Origin: Beroe forskalii
Taxonomy: Eukaryota > Ctenophora > Nuda > Beroida > Beroidae
Reading direction: 5' to 3'
DNA length: 64,000 nucleotides
NCBI GenBank assembly: GCA_011033025.1
Contig: WFMF01000500.1
Location: 58,801 to 122,800, forward strand
Part shown: positions 25,401 through 40,400 of the stretch, one piece after another
Layout: the number at the start of each line of letters is the position of its first letter
Numbering within the stretch: position 1 is the first letter of the stretch
Program-made: the position numbers and the translations under genes
Notes under the pieces: model-generated
Told to the model about the DNA's origin: nothing
The model's database searches: none
What the model saw: the letters and a program-made list of their open reading frames with translations, nothing else

Positions 25401-28400
25401 ACTCGTTGAGGGTCGAGGTTCTTGAGAAAAGGACGGGGGGTAGGGTTGTTGTCACTGGCTATGTGAAGCTGCGAAGGATGGACCGTTAATAAAACTAATA
25501 TTGGTGCGAGATTGGCAAATATTTAGAACGTGATTACAACTCTATTGGAAAACCTCTATTGAATACCTCGGAAAGCAGGATGAATTAGAAATCGTCTGCT
25601 CGACTGAAGTAAGAACATGGCTAGAGCGCAATAAGTGCAGTTTGGGACCACAGTAACCCTCCTGAGGCTCCACCTCAAGAAAGCACTTGAAGTAACCCAC
25701 ATCGCATATTATGCTATACCTCGTATGAAGTTAGAGGAGTGTTTCCAGTGTTTAGAGGTTCTCTCCAGGCTAACTCAATAGCACCCACACCAGTCCACGT
25801 GCTGTATGGCTGTCCGGGTTTGTTAGGCGTTGCTGAAGAGGAGGAATTGTTCCATAGGCTCATGATGAAAGGTCTCAATCAGTCTTAAACATGCAGATAG
25901 AAACAGAAATACATCTTACGAAGTACAGAGCGGAGGCAGAGACTAAACACGAACATTCGGAGACAACAACAGACTCAAACAGAAACACATCGGAAAGGGC
26001 CTAAAGGTGCTCATGAGCATCCGTGAAGTGACAGAAACACAGCACGTACTCCTGAGCATTAGTGAAGAAAGATAAATATGTGAAAAGGAAGACAAAATAT
26101 TGGAAGTGAGGAGGAATGGTTCCCAGAAGTAAACTTTAAGATCACTGACTCATCATGAGAATTTTTCGTCATTATACGTGCCAGGGCCTATCCACGATTA
26201 TCTATGCCCATTAAACAGAGTTACCTTTCACACCTGCTGTAGTCTTTACTCTTGCTGCAAAGGTTCAAGGTTCTATAGGTAGCAGGTATATGTGATCAAA
26301 GTTTTCGTCGTGGGTGATATCATGGACTCAGCCACAACACATTTCACACCAGCCAACATTTCCATTTATGCAAGTTGCATATTACATAAATACTACGCTT
26401 GATGAAACCAATCAATCACATGAAGGTACATTCCTTGAACTTCAGCTCAAATGACACGACGTTTTGATTTAAATTGCCAGGCATGATGTGTCCCGCGGTG
26501 AGGAACAAACGCCAGTACTCCTTCCCTTCATCAGCACATAAGGAAATGCCTATACTTTTTAACCACCTTGAGTTACCTCTTATCTCAATTCAAGTCTTAA
26601 GTTATCAAAATAGCCGCCAATTTTCGAGCAAATACTAAATTTCCGTGTTTCAAATAGCCGCCACTACTCCATGTACATTTTCTAATCTAACATATCGGAC
26701 ATATTATTTGATTGTTGATGTAAAATAAACTATTTCTTTTACTGAACTATTTCTTTTACTGAAACACAACATAAGGAAACAAAAGATAAGGAAAGGCAAG
26801 ATAAGGAAACACAAGATAAGGAAACACAAGATAAGGAAACACAAGATAAGGAAAGACAAGACGTACTCATGAGCATAAGTGAGGTGTCCCTCCGGTCAGT
26901 GTTGTACTTGTTAAGGACAGTGCAGTAGTAGTGTCCTGCATCACTCGCTATCGCTGTCTCCTTCGTCAGCACCGAGGTGATGTACGCCATCCCTTCGTTA
27001 CTGTCCCTGTCTGCCTGCACCGGGTTGTCATGGTGATTAGTGACGTCATGGGGACGTTATGACGTCATAGTTACCCCCTAGTGACGATGTTATAGTTACC
27101 CTTAGTTACGTTATGACGTCATGATACGGAGGCAGAGGAGGAGCAGTGGAACACGTTAACAGCCCTGGCAATGTCAAATTTCCCTTATTTTGAGGTTACG
27201 TAATTGTAACATGAAGTGATGAAGTAAAAGATTTGTAAAAGAAAAGTGAAAATGGGACATTATACCATGGTAGTGTGAACGTACCACAGAGACAACGTTG
27301 TTGGACTGGATAGCTCCTGCCTTGAACCACTCAACAGTGAGTGGCTGTCTGGTGTCATCCCCTCGCGCAGCACACGTCATCCGGACCTTATCACCTGCGT
27401 AAACAAGACGTGTTAGAAGTACGTGTTAGAAGTTGGTGTTAGAAGTACTAACTGCTGTCATATCCTACCAAAACGCTCGTTAAGTTCCACGCTGGAAACT
27501 TTATGCAGCGGAATTCCGGTACTATCCAAGAAGAATTCCACTACTATTTGGAAACTGCTGGAATTCCAACTTCACTTCAGGATAAAGCATTTTTGAAACA
27601 CCTTACTGCATAATCAGTAATCACACACAGTCTTCTTTCTCCTCAATAATATGCGCCACATTTCATTCTACGAATAACTTCCTCGAACCTTTCTAGTGCA
27701 ATATAGACTCCATGCTACAAATCACTGCGCGACACCTTTTGAGTTTTTATACACATTGTTTTGATATTTTGCAATTATGGAAATACGAATATTGTAATAA
27801 AGTTTCAAAGCCCTTAGTGGTGCCCCTCCGGGGTTTTCAATCAATTCTTTCCCCGTACCTTCTTTATAGAGGACTCTGCTCTCAGGGAACTGTGTTATCT
27901 TAGCTAGAGCCTCCACCACGATAGTGGCACTGTACGTCTCCTCCTTATTCAGACCGTTGTTACTGTTCACCGTACACGAGTACACGCCCCCGTCACTCGG
28001 CGCAACTTTACTTAACTGTGCGGAGGGAGAGAGGGGTTATTAGAGGGGTTAATTGGGGGTGTAGTGAGTACACGCCACCGTCACTAGGCGCTACTTTACT
28101 CAGCTGTAGGGAGGGAGAGAGGGGTTATTAGAGGGGTTAATTGGGGGGTATAGTGAGTACACGCCCCTGTCACTCGGCACTACTTTACTCAACTGTAGGG
28201 AGGGGGAGAGGGGTTATTAGAGGGGTTAATTGAGGGGTGTAGTGAGTACACGCCACCGTCACTAGGCGCTACTTTACTTAACTGTGGGGAGGGAGAGAGG
28301 GGTTATTACAGGGGTTAATTGGGGGGTGTAGTAAGTACACGCCACCGTCACTCGGCGCAACTTTACTTAACTGTGGGGAGGGAGAGAGGGGTTATTACAG

Positions 28401-31400
28401 GGGTTAATTGGGGGGTGTAGTAAGTACACGCCACCGTCACTAGGAGCCACTTTACTTAACTGTAGGGAGGGGGAGAGGGGTTATTAGAGGGGTTAATTGA
28501 GGGGTGTAGTGAGTACACGCCACCTTCACTCGGCGCAACTTTACTTAACTGTGCGAGGGATTAATAGTTAGGACGTTGGAGGGGCGTGAGAGGGGGTCTG
28601 GGAAGAGTCTGGGATTTGGAAGGGTTTATTGAGGGGTTTGAGTTGATGTGGGGAGGAGGGCCTGGGATTGCTGATCGGAGGGCTTGAAAAGTCACAAGAT
28701 GAATTCTTGTCATGTGACATATTTCACGGAAATTTGTCTTGTGACAAATTCAGGGTTTTAGACTCTGGAGAGGTCGATTGAGAGGAGTGCGTGTCTGAGT
28801 AATTGAACGAAAAAAGAATGGAAAGCCTGGATCGAGTCGAGATGATGTGTAAATTCTAAAAGACGCGAAACAAGAATTCCCCGCGGTCTAGTGTTATTAC
28901 CTCGATGTTATCTCCTCGGTTTATCCTGGTATACCCGTCAAAAGACAGGACGGTTCCGTCCTTCTTCCAGGTCCAGGTGGCGGTGGGACAGTCGTTAACC
29001 GTGCAGGAGATGGTGATGCTCTCCCCGAAGTCTGTGGTCTGGTTCTTGGGGAGCTCCATCACCTGTAACATTGGTAGTGAGTCTACGGGAAAAGGAAAGA
29101 ATCAAGTGTGATACTCTGGTAACAAAAAAGCAAATAGTGAGCAAAAAAAGCAAATAGTGAGCACATTTCAGTTCATATAAGAATTTAATTTGGTTGATTA
29201 ATTTCGTTGTGTTTAGAAAGGCAGGCAATTGATATCTTGAATGAAACGTACCTCACAGGCAGCCACTACAATCAACTCTATGGTCTCCTTTGTCTTCCCA
29301 ATCCTGTTCTCTCCTTCGCAAATGTAATCTCCAACGTCCGAATTCTGAGGTGATATCTTAATCCCGTGTTTATCAGAGATACAGGGAAAAATACTCAGGG
29401 AATATGGAATGATCTCCAGATGACACCGAACATCGCATAGTTAAATTTGCAGTACGCAATTTACGCAAGAACCAATTTGAAATTCTAGTTTAAAGTGACA
29501 TACCAATATTGTCTTGATGAAAATATATATCTTACATTATCTTAAAAGGGTGCAGTATCATGATTTGCACGGTTTCAATAATTGCCAATCAACTAAGAGT
29601 TTATCTGCAACAATCCCTACTTCCTACCTTATCTACGCTGTGTACTATGAGAGTAGACTGGCCCTCCACACTGTTATCTATCGTGTACTTTGCGATATCC
29701 TCCGGAACTTGTACATTGTTACGTCTCCATGTTATCACCGGCTTAGGGTTACCTCCCACTATACACACCAGACTGCGGGAATTGGGAATTTGTAGGATAT
29801 GAGTTTTTAAGATATGTCATGTGTTAATGTGTGATCAAGGTTAACCGTAGTCATGGTTAACTGTTGTCAAGGTAACATGTTGTCAGTATAAAATCTGTAG
29901 GTAGTCATAGTAAGGTGTTTTACGATTATAATACGTAACATGATGATAAACGATTCACTCAAGCATCGATGAATATGAACTTGATGTTCTAACGCATGTA
30001 TGTACAGAACAGCAATCAGTCTGTAAAATTTCAAGTTTTCTAAATAAAAGCATACAAAACTTCACTCCCGACAATCAAAAGTGCTTCACAAATCATTCGA
30101 GTTAAAGTTATTCCCGCCCTGGCCAGGGCGGTAACCCCCCGCGGTAAAAAGAAGACTGGCCAGGGGTATAAGTTAGAGATTTGAGTGTCACAGGGTGATA
30201 TAATATTATATACATAATAATAATATCATGATAATTGGGGCCCATATTAAAACGATGAGATCTCAAGAACGGGAAATGGTAGAGCCATGATCGAGGTCAC
30301 GTTTTGTTCATCTAAGATGGGAGTGTGGCTTAGGCTATGTGAGAAGGTTCGGTGACGTCATTTTCACGTCACTATGACGTCATCAACTTAGCAAAATTTT
30401 CTTGCTTTTTTAGCGAAAATAGGCCATTTTCGAGCGCATTTTTCACCAAGAAGGAAAGGAGATAGCTCTCTGATTTTTAGCAAATTTAAAGAGCTTTCAG
30501 AAAATCATATGGATCATTGGGTTATCTCGATTTTTCATCGAGATAAACGCGATTTTCTAAGGTACGGTGAAAAATCGATTTCCAAATTATTGGACAAAAC
30601 TTAAACGAGTGAGATGTCAAGAACTACGACTTATCTTGAGATGAGACCGGCCAAATTATGTTGTGCTAAGGCGGAATTGTGGCTTAGGCTATATTGGAAG
30701 TTGGTTTGAGCCTATTTGGGTGCTGTGATGACGTCATCAAAATCGCGTAAAACCACTAAAATAACGCATTTTGTGGTAGAACGCTATTTTGCGCTACTTT
30801 GAACATCTCTAACTCAAAGAGTTTTTATCGGATTATGTTTTACTTTAATATGCTGCTTTAAGACCTTGAGATTTAGCTATAAAACGAGTTTCAGGGCGAT
30901 CGGTCGAAGATTGTCGTCGTGGGAGACTTCTAAAAATTGAACTGCAAATTGATTGAAATTATGTTTATGACAAAAATTTGTACTGTAGTCCTATTCTGTG
31001 ATACGAAGGTGAACTGATAATGGTTTCTCCATGTCTCGCAGTGAATAGGGATGGGAAATATACGATGGACTAGTGAAGCACGTGAGTTCACGCGGACGTT
31101 TTGTAGAAATTAGGGGATTTGAAGAAATTGATATTTACACGGGATTTTCGACTAGATTATGTTGAAATGAGTTTAAATACGACTAATGCACGTGAAATTA
31201 GTTCTGGTTGCCATTTTTCAGCACGTGAGTACACACGGACGTTTTGTAGAAATTAGGGGATTTGAAGAAATTGATATTTACAAACTACATACATCTGTCA
31301 AGATATCACCACCAAAACCGTTGGACGGTTGGTCTAGTAACCCCCCGCGGGTTTGGATGTGACAACGGAACCTGGAAAGAGACAAAATGGGCTGATCACA

Positions 31401-34400
31401 TCCAAACCAGCGGGGGGTTACTAGACCAACCGTCCAACGGTTTTGGTGGTGATAAATAAAGAGAGAGAGGGATGATCAAAGGAGGAGGATTGCCCCTTTA
31501 TTGAATGGTTAGCGGTTCTCGCTGTTTTAGTTTTTATTTATACTGTGATGATGTCACGAGAATGCATTGAAAGATGAAAGAAGGAAGTTTTTTGCCAGAA
31601 TTTCCCGGGGGAGATAGTTTCGCGAAGACATCTCGCTTGTGTCTTAGGTAAAGCAAACTCTCAACTTTCAAGTTAATGAGAAAATAATTTCACCCAAATC
31701 AAAAGACCTCAGTGATGGCTATAAATCGTTCTGTCACACAAACTCACACAAATCAGTTGAAGACAACCGACCAACCTGGGCTATTAGAAATTTGTAATGA
31801 AACTGTTAAAATTCAAAAACTTGATTGCAAAATAATTTCAAATTAAGAGACATTTCGAAATGATCATAATTATCACGCACTTCAAGCTTGTCTAAAATTG
31901 AAGTATGGAAATAGAAACTTACTTGGCATCTGCACCTTGCCCAATTCGTATGCTAGATTCGAGTGATATCTTTGGTCTTGTTTCAACCTGCAATATGGAT
32001 TATGGGATTTAACGATAAAAAACAGATCAAAGTATTCATGCTAACTACATACTGCCCGAATGAAGCTGGATGAAAAGCCCTGATTTCGTACCGTGTTCCT
32101 TCAGAATAACTTTGCGACGGAGCAAACTCACCGTGAGGTAAATAGTATCCTGGTTTGACAAGCCGTCGTCGTCCGCTTGACAGGTGTAGGTACCCTGATC
32201 AGCATCCGTGATCTGTCTAATCTCTAACAACCCCGGGTTTATGGTGATTCTGAGGGGAAGGTAACCAAGGTTAATTAGAACTTTAGGCACATTGAAACGG
32301 ACCTGAATCAACATTATGTCCGCCTCACCAACTCTATATTTGCAAGTAATGGCTCATGGTAATATCGTTATAATTCTTTATCGTTATACCTGTCATCGTC
32401 AGGCTCTGAGAGGAGGGTGTCACCGAACAGCCACTTCCACTCCACCGTTGTAGTGTCCACATTGTGGACAGTGCACACCAGGTCCACATTCATACCTTCC
32501 TTCTGCACGATATCCTTCACATGGGCGTTCACTTGCGGACCTTCTCTCACTGGTGAGGGGTGTCAGGGATTAGTAATATGAGGGGTGAGGGGAGTTAGTG
32601 ATATCCTTCACATAAGCGTTCACTTGCGGACCTTCTCTCACTGGAAGGTGAGGAATTAGTAATAGGAGGGGTGAGGGGAGTTAGTGATATCCTTCACATG
32701 GGCGTTAACTTGCGGGCCTTCTCTCACTGGAAGGTGAGGGGTTAGTAATATGAGGGGTGAGGGGAGTTAGTGATATCCTTCACATGGGCGTTAACTTGCG
32801 GGCCTTCTCTCACTGGAAGGTGAGGGGTTAGTAATAGGAGGGGTGAGAGGAGTTAGTCCTTCACAAGGGGCGTTAACTTGCGGTCCTTCTCTCACTAGCA
32901 GGCGTCAGAGATTACAAATAGCAGGGGTGAAAAGATTGATATGATTCCCTTCATTTTACGGTCCCCTGCTTTACAAGGATGTGAGTGAGTTATTCCTACT
33001 CTAAGAATGGGGGGGGGGTAAGAGACTGAGAAGAATAGGATAGAAATATATGGCAGATGCTGAGAGAATTAATAAAACTAACACGTTAGAATAGCAGTAG
33101 CAGTGTCAGAAGGATAGAGGTTGTCAGGGGAGGAGATGATGCAACTGATCCTTCCATTCTTCTCAAATGTGGATACCAGAGGGATCGTGTACGTTGCTTG
33201 ATTTACTATGTTCGTCGTGAAGTGGTGCTGCGGATAGAAGGGTTACATGTCTGCCTTTCAATTTTGGTATAATATCTCTATTACTCAAGAGCTGTTATAT
33301 CAAATCCTATCCGTTAATTCATCGATAAAAAATTCATATTTTCTCGAAAATTTTACAGCAGCTGTTCTTTCAGGATCAGAAACAATGAGAATCGATGATT
33401 CGATTCTGAGTCGAACGATCTACTTTATTTTCAATTTATTTCTCAATCCATCAAGTTCTCCTCTAAAAGTGTCCTGCCCTCGCTAAGACTGTTTTCCGGC
33501 TGATGAACTCACTGTATCAGGGGGTGTTCCCCCGTTGAAGCGCCACTGTAAGCTGGTAGGTCCCGGGTTCCCTTTACCCATGCAGTTGAAAGTAGCTGCA
33601 GTACCCAGGTACACCTCGTCATCTTGCGGCCGGATGACGAACGTCAGACGTTCCTGAATCACTATCATCCCGGTCGAGATGGAGCTTCCTGAGAGGGGTT
33701 TTCAATTCGTAAACAGAATAAACATTTAAATCGTTGGATTTCTAATACTTTGAAGTGACGTCGATGTGTTGAAGAAGGTACTAAGCTCGTGATTTTTGAC
33801 ACCATTCATCAAACACAGAGAACTCCTACTCCTAAATAAACAAAGAGAACTCCTACTCCTAAATAAACACAGAGAACTCCTACTCCTTAATAAACACAGA
33901 GAACTCCTACTCCTTAATAAACACAGAGAACTCCTACTCCTTAATAAACACAGAGAACTCCTACTCCTTAATAAACACGTAAACACAGAGAACCTCCTAC
34001 CCAATAAACACAAAGAACCCCTACAGACAGAGAACCTTCTCCTTAATAAACACAAAGAACTCCTACTCCTTAATAAACACAGAGAACTCCTACTCCTTAA
34101 TAAACACAGAGAACTCCTACTCCTTAATAAACACAGAGAACTCCTACTCCTTAATAAACACAGAGAACTCCTACTCCTTAATAAACACAGAGAACTCCTA
34201 CTCCTTAATAAACACAGAGAACTCCTACTGCTTAATAAACACAAAGAACCCCTACTGCTTAATAAACACAGAAAACTCTTACTCCTTAATAAACACAAAG
34301 AACTCCTACTCCTTAATAAACACAGAGAACTCCTACTCCTTAATAAACACAAAGAACCCCTACTGCTTAATAAACACAGAGAACTCCTTCTCCTTAATAA

Positions 34401-37400
34401 ACACAAAGAACTCCTACTCCTTAATAAACACAGAGAACTCCTACTCCTCAATAAACACAAAGAACCCCTACTGCTTAATAAACACAGAAAACTCTTACTC
34501 CTTAATAAACACAAAGAACTCCTACTCCTTAATAAACACAGAGAACTCCTACTCCTTAATAAACACAAAGAACCCCTACTGCTTAATAAACACAGAGAAC
34601 TCCTTCTCCTTAATAAACACAGAGAACTCCTACTGCTTAATAAACACATAGAACCCCTACTGCTTAATAAACACAGAAAACTCTTACTCCTTAATAAACA
34701 CAAAGAACTCCTTAAATAAACACAGAGAACTCCTACTCCTTAATAAACACAAAGAACCCCTACTGCTTAATAAACACAGAGAACTCCTTCTCCTTAATAA
34801 ACACAAAGAACTCCTACTCCTTAATAAACACAGAGAACTCCTACTCCTCAATAAACACAAAGAACCCCTACTGCTTAATAAACACAGAAAACTCTTACTC
34901 CTTAATAAACACAAAGAACTCCTACTCCTTAATACTTTAATAAACACAGAGAACTCCTACTCCTTAATAAACACAAAGAACCCCTACTGCTTAATAAACA
35001 CAGAGAACTGCTTCTCCTTAATATACGCAAAGAACCCTTACTGCTTAATAAGCACAGAAAACTCTTACTCCTTAATAAACACAAAGAACTCCTACTCCTT
35101 AATAAACACAGAGAACTCCTACCCTGGTCGTTGTACGCCTCGCACTGGTAAACGCCCTTGTTCATGGTGGTGACATGGTACACGGTGAGCTTTCCCCCGT
35201 TTATCTGCGTGTTTATGTTCTCCTGAAGCAGGATAGCGTTCTTGTACCACCGGTAGCTGGGGCTGGGGGTGGAAGTGGCTCCACATGCTACTTCCAGCTC
35301 AGATCCTGAGGGAGAGGTGTGGGTCAGAGGTGAGTGAAAGTGAGGAGAGGAGGGTTGGAGGTGGGTGAAAGTGGGGAGAGGGGACAGGAGTGGGTAAAAA
35401 TGGGGTATGATCTGGTCCACCAAGCATTGGGTTCTCACGAGCAGAAAATATCCGATACAATCAAAGTTAGATGAGATAAATGAAAAGTTTCTGAATTCTG
35501 CTTAGGTGTTGGAATTACCTGACGACTTCTTGACTTCAGCAGTTGGAAGTCCGGTGGTTATGATCGGTTTGGTGTTAATGTCAATGGTGGCACTAGCGTA
35601 CACGGTGTTAGTTCCATCGTACGCCTCACATCTGTACCTGCCTCCCACGGTGCCGCCACTTCGGGGAACTGACGCAAGGGAGGGTGTCAGTTAAAGGAAT
35701 GAAGAGAGGGGAAGACAAGGGAGGGTGTGTCAGTTATAGGGATGAAGAGAGGGGATGAAAAGGGAGCGGGTGTGCGGAATGGGGTTAAGAGGGGTCGAGG
35801 TGAGGTTGCCATCAGTGGGATCTGGAAGGGTTTAGAGGGCACTGACTATTAGGAGGTTGTGGGAAAAGATGAGAAGCAGAATAAGAGCGATGGACTTATC
35901 AGAGGGTAATAACCCTTTCGATAATTTTCACTACGCAACCGTTTACAAGAAAACCATTTATCAGTTCTCTTACTCACTCGTAATGCCGAGGTAGTTACGT
36001 TTCTGTATATCGTAGATGACACTACTGGCACTAATGTGGACACTGTCCTTGTACCACCGGATACTTGGGAGGTTGGGGTACCCGTTTACAACGCACTCCA
36101 CTCTAAACGACTCAGTGATCTGAGGGGGTGTAAGTTTCACACCACAAATAATTGACATTAGTTCACATGCAGGGAAAGCAGTTATACGTAAAGAGATAAA
36201 CAAGAATTTCATCCTAAACATTCCACGAATCATTGGGCAATATAAAATTCTTGTCATCAAGAACTTTATCCTAGAATCCGGACCCACCTGAGCATCTATG
36301 TTGAGATCCACCGGTTTCATGGCTATCTCTGGAGGAATGTAGGAGGCGGAGTTGTCGAGAACACGCAACGCTACCGCTGGTCCTGACAACAGGTTACGTA
36401 GATCACATACACGTTAGAAAATCAGAGGGCTACATATCATGACAGTAACCTTTGTAGCCCTTTAAGTCTTTAAATAATGAATCCCAGATTTATGAATCGT
36501 TCTTGAGTATATCAGAGCTCAGAGATCTTCTGAGAGATCAGACCGAAATGTCGTATTTGCGTTGATACATCACCCACTCACCTTGCCGAGTCTGATAGCC
36601 CTCCTTTAAACTATCAATAGTGATGCTGCACCGGTAATCCGAGGCAAAGTGCTGGAACGCTACTTGTAGAATTACCAGGTTACCGTACTCTGATATGTAC
36701 ATGCTGTCAGATTCTGTGATTGGAATGTTGCCCTTAGACCACCTGAACGAAAGGAAACCATGTTAGAATTTTTAAGAACTATGTTAAAGAAGTGGAAATC
36801 TCTAGCAGAAATTTATTCGAAAGATTTGTGAAAAATGCCAACCAATTCGCTAATAACTCAAAAACTCACTTGAACTTGGGGTTAGCACCAAAGTGAGCAG
36901 GAGGTCTGCACTCTAACACAGCAAACTCACCCACCCTGGCATCAACTATTTGAGAAGTTGAAGTGTCCCAAATAGCGTCTAAATCTGAGGGGAGGGAGAA
37001 ATGTCACCTCGTGCTGTGATCAGTATTCAGGGATATCATTTCACAAACAACGTACGCAATATACGTGAGCGTGTAGTATCATACAAATCATCGGAGAAAA
37101 AGACTTTTACGCAATAAATTCACATTTCACACTTACACGACACTTTAACTATTACTTCAGGACTCTTGCTGGCTTCCGGATCCCCAACATTCTTCACAAT
37201 CGTGTAGTAAGTTCCTTCGTCACTCCGTGATATGGAGTTAAACTGGAGCTTCTGAATGTTACCCCCTGACTCATCGATACTGGAGACAGACATTGTAAAG
37301 TTATTTTGAAGAGTTTGCTGATCCAAAACAAGGCCAACGTGCCTCAAAGTGACTCAAGTGGGAGATCAATGAGTGAAACAGTGGTTCATAAATCATTCCA

Positions 37401-40400
37401 ATTGAAGAGAATCCCAATAACGTGGCGATAAATCGGGAGCTATACTTACAGAATAGACGCAGTTGATGTTATCTGTTTGCCGTCCTTAAACCACTTCTTA
37501 TCTCGAGGGAAAGGATCACCATCCACATTGAATGATATACTGGCCGGCCTCCCTTCCCCCACTATCAGTATCCCACTGGGTGGGTCTATCAGCTGGGCGG
37601 TGGGCCACCACGATCCTGGGAAAGTGGATGTAGTTGATACGATAAGAACATTGATGGCTGAATTCCAAAGATTTATGTTCGCTCCAAAATTTTAGGGGTC
37701 TGAATTTAAGACTCAGTAACCACCTTAAACTTTTAAAGACCTAGAACCACCAAAATCTGAAGGTATGATGTAAATCCAGGTTCCCTCCTAAATTGAATTT
37801 GTCAACAAATCAATCGAAATCAGATGCGCGCGTAACGCGCGCGCAAAATTTGAAATTTGCTAAATGTGAGTGGACTTTTCCAGGATCACTACTTTTGCTC
37901 CGCGCCCGACGCAAAGTAATCAAATTAATGATCTCATCGGGCCCGGGATCATGATTTCACATGTAGAGATACAATTCAGAGCTCAATCGGGTACCTGACG
38001 TAATCAACACATACCATTTGGTAGCTTTCGTCATCGAATTATACAGAGTACTAACAAGAACACAATGAATCAGGCATCCAGTTACACAAGTTTGGCGTGC
38101 TAGGAGCATTACCATGAATACATACATACGATTCACAGGGGCAAGTTAAAGCGTAATACGGGCCAAGGAGTGGCCTTGATTCGATCATCATGTTAATCGA
38201 ATGCAGATCGTGTGTAATACATGTATCATTTACACATACACACGCAACACAGTCAAACATGCTTTATCGTGTGTATCCCTACCATCGCTACATCGTTTCA
38301 TGAAAACCATTAACGTAACTTTCAAGCAGCTTTTTTGATAAATCAAAATTGCGAATTCGATTTTTCTTATTTTTGCAGAAAACATTAAGGATCACATTCC
38401 AATGTTTGCTGAATCGTTCTTCTAGTTCTAAGGTAATCTTCTTGATTAAATGCAATATTTATTATTTAACGCGATGAATCATGTCTATTATGTGCTGTTA
38501 TATACAACACAGCAACGTGCTTTTATAACCATTTATCAAGAGACGCAAGATACTCAAGACATTTCCCTTGCATTGCTAAAACCATGCAACTTCCTTATTA
38601 TAATGCTAAGTGTGATCCTCTCCACTTAATCTAGAAAAAAAGAAAGTCCACTGCTTGATAAGTGTTAACCTTAGTCGGGAAATAAAGCCCGTAAACAGCA
38701 TAAACAGCATCTTATTTCCCAGTAACACGCATATATTTAGTGCATCCAACAGAAAGCGATAATTTAGCCATAAACCAAAGTCCAATCAAGATTTAAACAC
38801 TTTATTTAGTCCTCCAATCATCACATAGAGCAGAATATGTTCAACAATCGTGTCGTGCGATATTAAATCATAATGAAACGGTTACCATTTATATTATTAA
38901 ATCGTGCAATTTTGAATTAACGTTCATCAGAAGTCAGACAATACGATTTACAACAGAGATATAACACAGCAAGTGGTGTTTTAAATGTGCATCTTACTTG
39001 GTATTTGCGAGAAAGCACCGGGTACTGTAGGAATGTAGGATGTTAAATGAAGATACATGAGTCAAAGATTGTGGAGTAATTTGGGATACATCAAGTACAA
39101 GAATATTGCGTGATTTTAGGCAGAATTACAAAGAGACGGTTACTTATGTGAGAAAAGTGTAACATGTTAATTTCATGGTATGTTGGGATTAAGGATTTAG
39201 ATGGTTTATTATTATACAATTCAAACCATTAGTATGCCCTATTTTTCATGAAAAGTGACCCGATAATTTTTGTGTTAGCTCCACAGTTCCTTTGTAACAT
39301 TGTAAAACGTTGATCAGTCCAATTGAAATAATAAAAAGATAAATCATGAATTGAATATTTATGAGAAGCATATTAACGTTGTTTCCCTAACAACACACAA
39401 CAAAGATTATTTATCATGACATTGACATCAGCAGTAAAAGATCCATTACACACCACCATTGACATACTTCAGGATCCATTAAATAATACCACCATACTTC
39501 AGGAGGACTGGAGGAGTACTGTAGACTAAACCTCTACTTAAACAGGATTCCGAAGTCCTGTGTACACTATCATTCTCCACTTCCATGATCTGACTAAATC
39601 TTATTAACGGCACAGGTTGTTCAGAGTGCTTAATATGACCACAGTGCTCAAGTGATCATGTCACAATACGAAGCTGTCTATATTATCTCACATTTTACAA
39701 ACCACGGTACAGAAGTGCTGTGATTCGATCACTCCATATCACACGTATCATTTCCAGCGATCTCTATTGGTTTAGGAGAATAATGTTCACCTACTCAAAC
39801 AGTTAAACATCCTACTCAACCCATAATTCTTAGACAGCAGTAAAACAAACAAGACCATGTATTACGTTATATACCAAACAAAGTGCTGCCTTGACAAACT
39901 CAGCAGCGTTAATTCATAATTATTTCACGAGATTCGTGTACACACGAACACTGTACACTGTACACTGTAATACTGTACACTATACACAATATTACACTAA
40001 ACACGGTGTTTAGTGTACATAAGAGTACATGCTTGTAGGTGAAGGTGTTTAAAACACCTTCACCTACAAGCATGTACTCTTATGTACATGGACTTCCAGG
40101 ATTAGAGTACGCCGTTTATATCAATGATGCTTTGTTATGTTATTCGCTATTTATAAACCTAGAAGTACATTCCATAGGTATTATAAACATACAACATAGT
40201 ATAAGTTCGTGATAGAAATAGGGCTTGTCGCCTTGGGTGTATGCCATTCGTTAATCAGTGCAATTAGCATTGTTGACGAAGTCCAAATTGATAATTGCAC
40301 GATTAATGCATTAACATCGGTCGATAGACATTATTTAACCATTAGCCAAACGCTAAGGTAGACCAAAACCACATAACAAGATTTAGTCGGTGTGTACTTC

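Noticed and set aside
33726..34719. Open frames of over 300 codons on both strands
   Set aside because: They are produced by the stop-free 27-base minisatellite; the translations are nine-residue repeats with no gene context.
33800..35122. Possible CRISPR array
   Set aside because: The repeats are contiguous with no unique spacers, and the window is eukaryotic.
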